Assembly (NCBI GenBank): GCA_934373455.1
Contig: CAKRON010000113.1
Span: 1 to 7,404, forward strand
DNA length: 7,404 nucleotides
Reading direction: 5' to 3'
Source: an uncultured Marvinbryantia sp.
Lineage (GTDB): Bacteria; Bacillota; Clostridia; Lachnospirales; Lachnospiraceae
In this document: piece by piece, positions 1 through 5,345 of the stretch
Numbering within the stretch: the first letter of the stretch is position 1
Layout of the letters: each line of letters opens with the position of its first letter
Program-made: the position numbers and the translations under genes
Notes under the pieces: generated by a model
What the model was told of the DNA's origin: nothing
The model's input: only the letters and a program-made list of their open reading frames with translations
The model's database searches: none

Positions 1-65
1 TTCATATAAATTCTGGATGGTTTCTGATTTGGGTTACAACCATATTTTAACTGTAATTCTTTCAT
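1..65 (-). CDS. AICAR formyltransferase (PurH-like, no cyclohydrolase domain), N-terminus only
   Basis: Only the first 21 codons lie in the window; the gene continues past base 1. The visible N-terminus reads MKELQLKYGCNPNQKPSR followed by IYM. The LKYGCNPNQKP stretch matches how monofunctional phosphoribosylaminoimidazolecarboxamide (AICAR) formyltransferases of Clostridia begin, related to the C-terminal half of PurH. Such enzymes transfer a formyl group from 10-formyl-THF to AICAR (ZMP), giving FAICAR. The ATG is preceded by AGGAG at 76-80 with a 10-nt spacer. It starts 16 nt after the stop of the IMP cyclohydrolase gene, so the two are surely cotranscribed behind the same ZTP riboswitch. 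Because no room exists for an N-terminal MGS-like IMP cyclohydrolase domain ahead of this motif, I infer a split pathway. Identity rests on 21 residues plus context. Confidence 0.8.
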   Translation of the reverse strand, partial: MKELQLKYGCNPNQKPSRIYM

Positions 66-81
66 GAAATATACGCTCCTT

Positions 82-795
82 TTAGTTGTTTTTGTTTACG
101 ATTTTTGTTTCATATTCGCCTGTCTGAATATCAATATATCTGACAAACAATGATACTTTATTATCTTCATTCAGACTGTTCCATAAGAGCTGTGTGAAAA
201 TTTCAATATTGTCCTGTATGGCAACTAGCTTCGGTTCACCCTCAAAGCTTGGCAATGGATTTCCGTCTTCAAGGTAAGTATGAATAAAATGTCCTTCACC
301 TGCTACCGGATTCTCATAAGAATATGTATAACGGTTGCATGCGGAAGGATTACCGTTATTACTCTTAAGAATGGACATCTGATAGTCAAATTTACCATTC
401 TCGATCGTCATCATACCAGAAATACGTGGTGTGTAGTTTGGTGCATCTGGTTCAAATTCACGGCTTCTTAAAGACTGCTCAAATGTCAGACCCTTAGAAA
501 TTCCGTCATATACAGTATCTGTCTGATCTCCGTTTGTAACGATTGTTTCTTTTCCTAAAACACGTACCGGTGCATAAATAATCAGGCTTGGATCTGTCAG
601 TTTGGATGGATCGTAAGCCTGTGTGCGGATACCTTCTCCCTCTGTTACAAATACTCTGTTACGGCTGTTCTCACTCCGGCCCATAATAAAATAAGCAGTC
701 ACTGCATATTTGCCGTCAGCAGATTTACCAATCACAATTCCTCTACCAGGGTATGCATTCCCCTTTAATTCCTGTTCTAATGATAACATTTTCAT
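82..795 (-). CDS. purO: IMP cyclohydrolase, PurO (archaeal-type) family
   Basis: The 237-residue protein resembles the PurO-type IMP cyclohydrolase family (NTN-hydrolase-like fold, first known from archaea). Members close the ring of FAICAR to give IMP, the last step of de novo purine synthesis, in the cytoplasm. Family-like stretches I can see are GRGIVIGKS (18-25), an Arg/Asn-rich FIMGRSENSRNRVF segment (36-49), a PRISG segment (123-127) and GEGHFIHTY (166-174). The length fits the family; no signal peptide or membrane segment is visible. The ATG has AAAGGAG at 803-809, 7 nt upstream; a second in-frame ATG two codons later lacks such a site. It is the first gene after the ZTP riboswitch, and the AICAR formyltransferase follows, whose product FAICAR is this enzyme's substrate. 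Recognition is from motifs and context, not a search. Confidence 0.85.
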   Translation of the reverse strand: MKMLSLEQELKGNAYPGRGIVIGKSADGKYAVTAYFIMGRSENSRNRVFVTEGEGIRTQAYDPSKLTDPSLIIYAPVRVLGKETIVTNGDQTDTVYDGISKGLTFEQSLRSREFEPDAPNYTPRISGMMTIENGKFDYQMSILKSNNGNPSACNRYTYSYENPVAGEGHFIHTYLEDGNPLPSFEGEPKLVAIQDNIEIFTQLLWNSLNEDNKVSLFVRYIDIQTGEYETKIVNKNN

Positions 796-802
796 AAGTT
801 TT

Positions 803-809
803 CTCCTTT
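803..809 (-). promoter_or_regulatory. Ribosome binding site of the IMP cyclohydrolase gene
   Basis: AAAGGAG on the minus strand, 7 nt before the ATG at 795. It supports the first of two closely spaced in-frame ATGs (795 and 789). It lies about 63 nt downstream of the riboswitch terminator's U-tract, so control acts on transcription rather than by masking this site. Confidence 0.8.
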
Positions 810-871
810 CGGTTGATAAATTTTAAAAATGTCTCCTTATCAAGTGCACCATGCTATACCATTCTTTGCAA

Positions 872-916
872 CAAAAAAGCCTGGGAAACGCACTTATGAA
901 AAGACGTCACCCAGGC
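872..916 (-). terminator. Riboswitch expression platform: intrinsic terminator
   Basis: On the minus strand, GCCTGGG (910-916) pairs perfectly with CCCAGGC (879-885). Short inner pairings ACG/CGT (905-907 with 888-890) and CTT/AAG (901-903 with 893-895) extend the stem, and a run of six T follows (873-878). The 5' arm is the same GCCUGGG that forms the conserved 3' strand of the ZTP aptamer, so ligand-bound aptamer and terminator are mutually exclusive. Inference: ZTP/ZMP binding holds this strand in the aptamer and allows read-through into the purine genes, the ON-switch behaviour known for the class. Confidence 0.9.
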
Positions 917-978
917 GGTCGGCTCAAAAACGTTGTACTCCCTACAGGTTCCCCTGTTAATCCGCCAGTCGTACAACT
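907..978 (-). promoter_or_regulatory. ZMP/ZTP riboswitch aptamer (pfl motif)
   Basis: The minus-strand RNA carries the pfl/ZTP consensus in order. P1 is GUUGUAC (971-977) pairing over 7 bp with GUACAAC (932-938). The GACUGGCGG segment covers 962-970. A GGAA-capped hairpin ACAGG/CCUGU (953-957 with 944-948) comes next, then GGGAG (939-943, read on the minus strand). The downstream strand is GCCGACCGCCUGGG (910-923). The diagnostic pseudoknot pairs GGCGG (962-966) with CCGCC (914-918). The class binds the purine intermediates ZMP/ZTP, which accumulate when 10-formyl-THF is short. The genes behind it here use ZMP, which fits. The predicted transcription start lies at the very foot of P1. Recognised from memory of the consensus; not run through a covariance model. 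Confidence 0.93.
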
Positions 979-984
979 TCTTCT

Positions 985-1013
985 ATCATACACTATTCTT
1001 TTTAAATTCTCAA
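985..1013 (-). promoter_or_regulatory. Sigma-A promoter of the purine (IMP) operon
   Basis: On the minus strand, TTGAGA (-35, 1008-1013) and TATGAT (-10, 985-990) are separated by exactly 17 nt. The predicted start, about 7 nt further on, falls at roughly 977-978, directly at the first base of riboswitch helix P1. Its -35 is 11 bp from the -35 of the divergent lexA promoter. Confidence 0.85.
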
Positions 1014-1024
1014 GTCTTTTTTAT

Positions 1025-1053
1025 TTGCATTTTCAGAAAAAATATTATATACT
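1025..1053 (+). promoter_or_regulatory. Sigma-A promoter of lexA
   Basis: TTGCAT (-35, 1025-1030) and TATACT (-10, 1048-1053) have a 17-nt spacer. The start is expected near 1060, giving a leader of about 28 nt. The LexA-box-like palindrome at 1061-1072 begins at the predicted start site, a position where a bound repressor would block initiation. Confidence 0.75.
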
Positions 1054-1060
1054 GATATCA

Positions 1061-1072
1061 GAATACATGTTC
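1061..1072 (+). promoter_or_regulatory. LexA operator (SOS box) for autoregulation
   Basis: GAATACATGTTC matches the Gram-positive SOS box core GAAC-N4-GTTC with one mismatch (T for C in the left half-site); the right half GTTC, followed by G, is perfect. It sits just downstream of the lexA -10 and directly before the ribosome binding site, as expected for LexA autorepression that is lifted after RecA-stimulated cleavage. Confidence 0.8.
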
Positions 1073-1079
1073 GGGAGGG
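1073..1079 (+). promoter_or_regulatory. Ribosome binding site of lexA
   Basis: GGGAGGG lies 8 nt before the ATG at 1088 and directly abuts the SOS box. It decides the lexA start, which also fits the normal N-terminus of the family. Confidence 0.8.
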
Positions 1080-1087
1080 CGTAATAT

Positions 1088-1708
1088 ATGCCATACGGTA
1101 AAATCAGTCCAAAACAAACTGAAATCTTAGAATACATTAAAAGCGAAATTATTAACAGAGGATTTCCTCCTACAGTTCGAGATATTTGCGACGCAGTAAA
1201 TTTGAAGTCTACCTCTTCGGTACATTCTCATCTCGAAACGTTAGAGAAGAATGGCTACATTCGCCGTGATCCTACTAAGCCAAGAGCCATTGAGATTGTA
1301 GATGACAACTTTAATCTTACAAGAAGAGAACTGGTGAATGTGCCTGTTGTCGGACGCGTTGCAGCAGGTGAACCGATTCTTGCGGTTGAGAATGTTGAGA
1401 CCTATTTTCCGATTCCGGCAGAATTTATGCCGAATACACAGACGTTTATATTGAATGTTACAGGTGAAAGTATGATCAATGCCGGTATTCTGGATGGTGA
1501 CCAGATTCTGGTACAGCAGCAGTCTACAGCAGAAAATGGCGAGATTGTTGTGGCACTGATTGATGACAGCGCTACGGTAAAGACCTTCTATAAAGAAGAT
1601 GGACATTATCGTCTTCAGCCAGAGAATGATCATATGGATCCAATCATTGTCAATGGTGATCTTCAGATCTTGGGAAAAGTAATCGGGGTTTTCCGTTTTT
1701 TCCATTAA
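1088..1708 (+). CDS. lexA: LexA repressor, SOS regulon
   Basis: This 206-residue protein is a full-length LexA. The N-terminal winged helix-turn-helix spans about 1-70, with TVRDICDAVNLKSTSSVHSHL (29-49) as the DNA-binding core. The self-cleavage bond is Ala93-Gly94 within VAAGEP. The C-terminal S24-type peptidase domain has catalytic Ser128 in GESM and Lys165 in ATVKTF. It represses SOS genes as a dimer and is inactivated when RecA filaments trigger autocleavage. All catalytic parts are present, so it should be functional. It stands alone, divergent from the purine operon and convergent with the rsfS end of the ribosome operon. A LexA-type operator at 1061-1072 indicates autoregulation. Confidence 0.97.
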   Translation: MPYGKISPKQTEILEYIKSEIINRGFPPTVRDICDAVNLKSTSSVHSHLETLEKNGYIRRDPTKPRAIEIVDDNFNLTRRELVNVPVVGRVAAGEPILAVENVETYFPIPAEFMPNTQTFILNVTGESMINAGILDGDQILVQQQSTAENGEIVVALIDDSATVKTFYKEDGHYRLQPENDHMDPIIVNGDLQILGKVIGVFRFFH

Positions 1709-1744
1709 TTAATTCATAATGATAGAGCGATGCTTTTTCACCTA

Positions 1745-1786
1745 AAAAAGAGAAGAATTCCTAAAATCAGGATTTCTTCTCTTTTT
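1745..1786. terminator. Bidirectional intrinsic terminator between lexA and rsfS
   Basis: A 13-bp perfect stem pairs 1745-1757 with 1774-1786 (AAAAAGAGAAGAA against its complement). It continues past a T:T mismatch with T-A, C-G, C-G and T-A pairs around a 6-nt loop (1763-1768). The A-rich left arm and T-rich right arm provide a U-tract in either direction, so it can end both lexA on the plus strand and the nine-gene run ending in rsfS on the minus strand. Confidence 0.92.
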
Positions 1787-1813
1787 GTCGTATAAAGAAA
1801 AATAATATTTTAA

Positions 1814-2173
1814 TTAATTTAATTCATCCAAAGATATAGTCTTTCCATCTCTCCAGATTCTTTCCAGATCATAGAACAGACGATTTTCTGAATCAAATAC
1901 ATGGACAATAATATCGCTGTAATCCAGCAGAACCCAGTTGGCAGTTGCATATCCTTCCATCTGTTTTGCTTCATATCCTGCTCTTCCCAGAGTTTCATCT
2001 ACATTATCGACCAGTGCCTGCACCTGATTCTTGTTTGTACCACTGGCAATAATAAAATAGTCTGCCAGAACAGAGACACCTGTAATATCAATTACTTTGA
2101 TATCTTCCCCTTTTTTATCTTCCAGTGCCTGTACTGCAAGTTTCACCATTTCTTTTGATTTTGAATTTTCCAT
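1814..2173 (-). CDS. rsfS: Ribosomal silencing factor RsfS (YbeB/YqeL family)
   Basis: The 119-residue protein is a typical full-length RsfS. Family segments seen are ALEDKKGEDIKVIDI (16-30), DYFIIASG (38-45), EGYATANWVLLDYSDIIVH (73-91) and FYDLERIW (100-107). RsfS binds L14 on the 50S subunit and blocks joining to the 30S, lowering translation in starvation or stationary phase. It is the last gene of the operon. Its AAAGGAG (2180-2186) overlaps the yqeK stop codon, with an 11-nt intergenic gap, so it is likely translated in step with yqeK. The shared terminator at 1745-1786 follows. Confidence 0.96.
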   Translation of the reverse strand: MENSKSKEMVKLAVQALEDKKGEDIKVIDITGVSVLADYFIIASGTNKNQVQALVDNVDETLGRAGYEAKQMEGYATANWVLLDYSDIIVHVFDSENRLFYDLERIWRDGKTISLDELN

Positions 2174-2184
2174 TCGCTTCTCCT

Positions 2185-2769
2185 TTACGTTGCAGGGTTT
2201 CTGTGTTTTTTATAATATTCATATGTTTCTGTGGTCATCGGATCCATCTTCTTTGAAGAATTCTGCAGAAATACAAGAGTATCGGAGAGAATCTTAAACA
2301 GTGTTTCATCCAGATCCACAAATGCCATTTTGCGAACTTCATCCAGATTCGATGCCTTATTTCTCATTGGTTCAATATAATCTGAAATATAAATAATCTT
2401 CTCCAGAAGTGTCATAGCAGGTTTTCCGGTAGTATGGCAGGCAATGGCATCTAAAATTTCCGTATCTTCGATATCATACTTTTCTTTCGCAATATAAGCT
2501 CCCACTTTTGCATGAAGCAAAAAAGGGCTTTCGACTTCTGCTTCTGTAACAGTTATATGATGTTTCTTACAAATCTTCAGTTTTTTATTATCCGGTATGC
2601 ATTTGGCACAATCGTGAAGTATCCCTGCTACCTGAGCTTTTTCCAAATCTTCACCATATCTCATAGCCAATGCGGCAGCCGTATACATTACGCCCTCTGA
2701 ATGTTCAAAACGGTCACGGTCTAAATACTTTCGCAGTGTCTTTTTCATCTTAATTAAATTATAGCTCAT
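2185..2769 (-). CDS. yqeK: HD-domain bis(5'-nucleosyl)-tetraphosphatase, YqeK family
   Basis: The 194-residue protein has the HD-superfamily metal ligands in order: His23, His52-Asp53 in GILHDCAK, His86 in LLHAKVG, His112 in ACHTTG and Asp130 in ISDYIEP. Characterised YqeK proteins are metal-dependent symmetric Ap4A hydrolases giving two ADP, and so reduce a stress dinucleotide. It begins 4 nt after the nadD stop, with AAGGA about 11 nt upstream inside the nadD end. An internal ATG seven codons later has no ribosome site. The nadD-yqeK-rsfS order is widespread in Firmicutes. NadD-family enzymes and YqeK both act on adenylylated nucleotides, but any direct partnership is inference. Confidence 0.93.
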   Translation of the reverse strand: MSYNLIKMKKTLRKYLDRDRFEHSEGVMYTAAALAMRYGEDLEKAQVAGILHDCAKCIPDNKKLKICKKHHITVTEAEVESPFLLHAKVGAYIAKEKYDIEDTEILDAIACHTTGKPAMTLLEKIIYISDYIEPMRNKASNLDEVRKMAFVDLDETLFKILSDTLVFLQNSSKKMDPMTTETYEYYKKHRNPAT

Positions 2770-2773
2770 GAAT

Positions 2774-3391
2774 TTACTCTTCCTTCTGATACAGACCGGT
2801 ATTCTTGATATAAGAAATCACAGCATCCGGTAAATAATATCTTACGCTTTTGTTTTCTCTGATCCATTCCCGGAGCATCCTGGAAGACACGTCCATATTG
2901 GGAGCATCCAGGACTTTGATATCTGCACCATATTTTTGCGTCAGATGCTGTATCTGCAGTTCCATAGACTGATCACTGACATGATCACGTACAGCGGCTA
3001 CCAGTATAGCCAGTTTTGTTATTTCACCAGGATCTTTCCACTCTTCAAAAGTAAAAAGCGAATCTGCTCCCATGATAAAATAATATTCCACATCCGGGTT
3101 CTGAGAAGTCAATTGTTCCAGTGTCTCCCTTGTATAGGAATACCCCATTTCATGAGCATCTGCTAAAGAAAGTGTAAAATGCGGATTGTCTTCAATGGCA
3201 AGCCGAACCATCTCTATTCTTTCTTCCAGGGATGCCCGGTTAACCCGATTTCTTTTATGTGGCGGATTACCAGATGGCATAAGCAATACTTCATCCAGTC
3301 CAAACTGATAATAGGCCCTCTCTGCGAGAATTAAATGGCCCACATGAATGGGATCAAATGTTCCACCTAAAATACCTATTTTTCTTTTCAT
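2774..3391 (-). CDS. nadD: Nicotinate-nucleotide adenylyltransferase NadD
   Basis: The 205-residue protein joins ATP and nicotinate mononucleotide to form deamido-NAD, a required step of NAD synthesis in the cytoplasm. It has the nucleotidyltransferase signature GGTFDPIHVGH (9-19), the substrate-loop segment GNPPHK (41-46), MGADSL (107-112) and the C-terminal SSRMLR (169-174). This last one corresponds to the family's SSTxIR, with Arg at the usual Thr position. Length is normal. It begins 11 nt after yhbY; AAGGGG (3399-3404) overlaps the yhbY stop codon, suggesting translational coupling. Confidence 0.96.
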   Translation of the reverse strand: MKRKIGILGGTFDPIHVGHLILAERAYYQFGLDEVLLMPSGNPPHKRNRVNRASLEERIEMVRLAIEDNPHFTLSLADAHEMGYSYTRETLEQLTSQNPDVEYYFIMGADSLFTFEEWKDPGEITKLAILVAAVRDHVSDQSMELQIQHLTQKYGADIKVLDAPNMDVSSRMLREWIRENKSVRYYLPDAVISYIKNTGLYQKEE

Positions 3392-3402
3392 TGCTTTTCC
3401 CC

Positions 3403-3696
3403 TTATTTTGGAAGCATAATTTTCTTTTTGTTTTCCTTGCCTTCTTTGTATAATACAATCTTCTTGCCGATGACCTGAACCACCTGAGATTTGGTACGTT
3501 CAGCTACTGTCTGAGCTAATTCTTTCGGGTCATCCATACAGTTTTGAAGTACGCTGACCTTAATCAGCTCCCGTGCTTCCAGTGCGTCTGCAATAGCCTT
3601 TGTATTTTCCGGTGTCAGACTGGATTTTCCAATCTGAAATATCGGATCCATGGTCATCGCAAGACTCTTCAAATATGCTCTCTGTTTACTTGTCAT
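3403..3696 (-). CDS. yhbY: CRM-domain RNA-binding protein, YhbY family
   Basis: The 97-residue protein is a stand-alone CRM (KH-like) domain. The start MTSKQRAYLKSLA (1-13) is typical of the family. The loop QIGKSSLT (21-28) corresponds to the RNA-contacting GxxG loop, here GKSS with the final Gly replaced by Ser. A short basic tail (residues 86-97) follows the domain. Family members associate with pre-50S particles, so a role in large-subunit assembly is likely, which fits its place behind obgE. It starts 11 nt after the obgE stop, and its ribosome site AGAGGAA (3703-3709) overlaps that stop. Confidence 0.92.
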   Translation of the reverse strand: MTSKQRAYLKSLAMTMDPIFQIGKSSLTPENTKAIADALEARELIKVSVLQNCMDDPKELAQTVAERTKSQVVQVIGKKIVLYKEGKENKKKIMLPK

Positions 3697-3707
3697 GCTG
3701 TTTTCCT

Positions 3708-5000
3708 CTATTTATAATAATCAAATGCGAGGCCATACATACGGACAGTATCACCTTCCTGTATGCCTGCGTCTTCAAGTTCCTGTAAAATACCAGTATC
3801 TTTTAAGAAATTCTGGAAGAATAAGAAGCCTTTTTCAGACTCCAGATTCGTATAACCCAGCATCTTTTCGATCTTAGGTCCTTCCACAATGTAAGTATGA
3901 TCATCTTCTTCTGATTTCGTAACTGTATATGGAAGATTATCGTCAATACGTACTTCATCCGGGAAAAATTCCTGTTCAAATACAATTGTTTCCTGTGGAA
4001 GCTCATTCAACATGTCACGCACGTAATACAATAATTCCTTCAGTCCCTGACCGGTAACTGCTGAAATTGGGAATACCTTGATACCTTGTGGTTCAAATTC
4101 ATCTTTTAATCTCTGAACCGGATCTGTCCCATCTTCTGTATAAATTGCGTCAATTTTATTAGCTGCAATTACCTGCGGTCTTTTTGAAATCTCTTCGTTA
4201 TATGCCTGTAATTCTTTGTTGATTTTATAGATATCGTCAATCGGATCTCGTCCTTCCGTAGAAGCTGCATCCACCAGATGAATCATAACCTTGGTACGTT
4301 CAATATGACGCAAAAATTCATGGCCAAGCCCCACTCCGTCTGATGCGCCTTCTATCAATCCAGGGATATCCGCTATTACAAACCCATTTCCATCCAGGTC
4401 AACAACACCTAAATTTGGACTTAATGTAGTAAAATGATAATTGGCAATCTTTGGTTTTGCATTGGTTACATGGGCAAGAAGTGTGGATTTACCTACATTA
4501 GGGAATCCGACCAGTCCCACATCCGCAATCACCTTCAGTTCCAGAGATACCACCAGCTCCTGTGCCGGTTTTCCTGGCTGTGCATACTTCGGCACCTGCA
4601 TAGTTGAAGTGGCAAAATGCTGATTGCCAAGCCCACCTCTTCCGCCTTTTAAGATGATCTGTCTCATATTGTCACCAGACATATCGGCAATCACCTTACC
4701 GCTTTCTGCATCTTTTATAACAGTTCCTTCCGGAACTTTTAATACTATATCGGAGCCATTTGCACCATGACATCTTGATTTACCGCCATTTTCTCCAGCC
4801 TCGGCACTGAATTTATGCTTGTGACGGTAATCACCCAGCGTAGTCATTCCTTTATCTACTTCAAAAATGACGTCACCACCTTTTCCTCCGTCACCGCCAT
4901 CTGGTCCGCCAGCTGCTACAAATAACTCTCTTCGAAAACTGACATGTCCATCGCCGCCCTTGCCGGAACAAATCGTGATTTTCGCTCTATCTGCAAACAT
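3708..5000 (-). CDS. obgE: 50S assembly GTPase Obg (CgtA)
   Basis: I start this at the ATG at 5000, giving 430 residues beginning MFADRAKI, the classic Obg N-terminus. GGAGG (5007-5011) lies 6 nt upstream. A longer frame from 5036 adds 12 residues encoded by the hairpin between genes and is unlikely. Domains in order are the glycine-rich Obg fold (about 1-158), the GTPase domain and the C-terminal OCT domain (about 350-430). GTPase motifs are GFPNVGKST (165-173), TTLSPN (191-196), DIPG (211-214), NKID (281-284) and SAV (313-315). Obg is an essential GTPase for late 50S maturation and a stringent-response-linked regulator. It is separated from rpmA by 54 nt that contain a terminator-like hairpin. 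Confidence 0.97.
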   Translation of the reverse strand: MFADRAKITICSGKGGDGHVSFRRELFVAAGGPDGGDGGKGGDVIFEVDKGMTTLGDYRHKHKFSAEAGENGGKSRCHGANGSDIVLKVPEGTVIKDAESGKVIADMSGDNMRQIILKGGRGGLGNQHFATSTMQVPKYAQPGKPAQELVVSLELKVIADVGLVGFPNVGKSTLLAHVTNAKPKIANYHFTTLSPNLGVVDLDGNGFVIADIPGLIEGASDGVGLGHEFLRHIERTKVMIHLVDAASTEGRDPIDDIYKINKELQAYNEEISKRPQVIAANKIDAIYTEDGTDPVQRLKDEFEPQGIKVFPISAVTGQGLKELLYYVRDMLNELPQETIVFEQEFFPDEVRIDDNLPYTVTKSEEDDHTYIVEGPKIEKMLGYTNLESEKGFLFFQNFLKDTGILQELEDAGIQEGDTVRMYGLAFDYYK

Positions 5001-5006
5001 ATTATA

Positions 5007-5011
5007 CCTCC
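5007..5011 (-). promoter_or_regulatory. Ribosome binding site of obgE
   Basis: GGAGG, 6 nt before the ATG at 5000. It fixes the short start over the upstream ATG at 5036, which has no such site and lies inside the hairpin. Confidence 0.85.
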
Positions 5012-5015
5012 GTAC

Positions 5016-5049
5016 AAAAATGGCTTCAAACCGCAACGATTTGAAGCCA
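5016..5049 (-). terminator. Terminator-like hairpin between rpmA and obgE (attenuator)
   Basis: On the minus strand, TGGCTTCAAA (5040-5049) pairs perfectly with TTTGAAGCCA (5021-5030). The stem can extend by a U-G and two C-G/G-C pairs (5037-5039 read on the minus strand with 5031-5034) around a tiny loop. Five T follow at once (5016-5020). This has the form of an intrinsic terminator, but lies 16 nt before the obgE start in an otherwise tight operon. It should end a share of transcripts after rpmA and lower obgE and later genes relative to the ribosomal proteins. No convincing promoter lies between the hairpin and obgE. Confidence 0.82.
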
Positions 5050-5054
5050 ACTTT

Positions 5055-5342
5055 TTACTCTTCTGTTACAGGAATGACAGAAACGATCTTCTTGTCTCTT
5101 CCTTTTCTCTGGAATCTTACAACACCATCTGCTTTTGCAAATAATGTGTCATCTCCACCGCGTCCTACATTTAATCCTGGATGGATCTTTGTACCACGCT
5201 GTCTGTAAAGGATGTTTCCAGCTTTTACAAACTGTCCGTCAGCTCTTTTCGCACCTAATCTCTTAGATTCGGAGTCTCTACCGTTCTTTGTAGAACCAAC
5301 ACCTTTTTTATGTGCGAAGATTTGAAGGTTCATATTTAACAT
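5055..5342 (-). CDS. rpmA: Large-subunit ribosomal protein L27 (bL27), with cleavable N-terminal extension
   Basis: The 95-residue protein is bL27, whose N-terminal tail reaches the peptidyl-transferase centre. The core [17 protein letters not shown] (14-30) and [11 protein letters not shown] (42-52) are characteristic. It starts with MLNMNLQIF before AHKKG. This is the Firmicute-type extension that Prp removes; by analogy with Staphylococcus aureus the cut would fall after Phe9, exposing Ala10. The start follows the prp stop by 3 nt, with AAGGAGG (5351-5357) inside the prp end, 8 nt upstream. The strong site suits a protein needed at ribosome stoichiometry, in contrast to the weak one at prp. 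Confidence 0.98.
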   Translation of the reverse strand: MLNMNLQIFAHKKGVGSTKNGRDSESKRLGAKRADGQFVKAGNILYRQRGTKIHPGLNVGRGGDDTLFAKADGVVRFQRKGRDKKIVSVIPVTEE

Positions 5343-5345
5343 GTC

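Noticed and set aside
835..862. Possible short leader peptide (about 9 codons from the minus-strand ATG near 853) between terminator and IMP cyclohydrolase
   Set aside because: It has no ribosome site and no run of diagnostic codons; the riboswitch already explains regulation.
851..1084. 77-codon plus-strand frame across the riboswitch region
   Set aside because: It is antisense to a well-supported riboswitch and promoter, with no ribosome site or plausible domain.
1241..1705. 154-codon open frame antisense to lexA
   Set aside because: It is a shadow of the lexA coding frame, with a Cys/His/Ile-rich composition and no ribosome site or recognisable motif.
5001..5036. N-terminal extension of Obg starting at the ATG at 5036
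   Set aside because: It lies in the loop and 3' arm of the terminator-like hairpin; MFADRAKI at 5000 is the family start and has GGAGG 6 nt upstream.
5114..5140. Possible internal promoter in rpmA for obgE (TTGCAA and TAAGAT on the minus strand)
   Set aside because: The spacer is only 15 nt, there is no extended -10, and it lies upstream of the hairpin, so it would not bypass termination.
4867..5208. 113-codon plus-strand frame with a Pro-rich N-terminus
   Set aside because: It is antisense to the glycine-rich Obg domain and L27; the proline runs simply mirror GGx codons.
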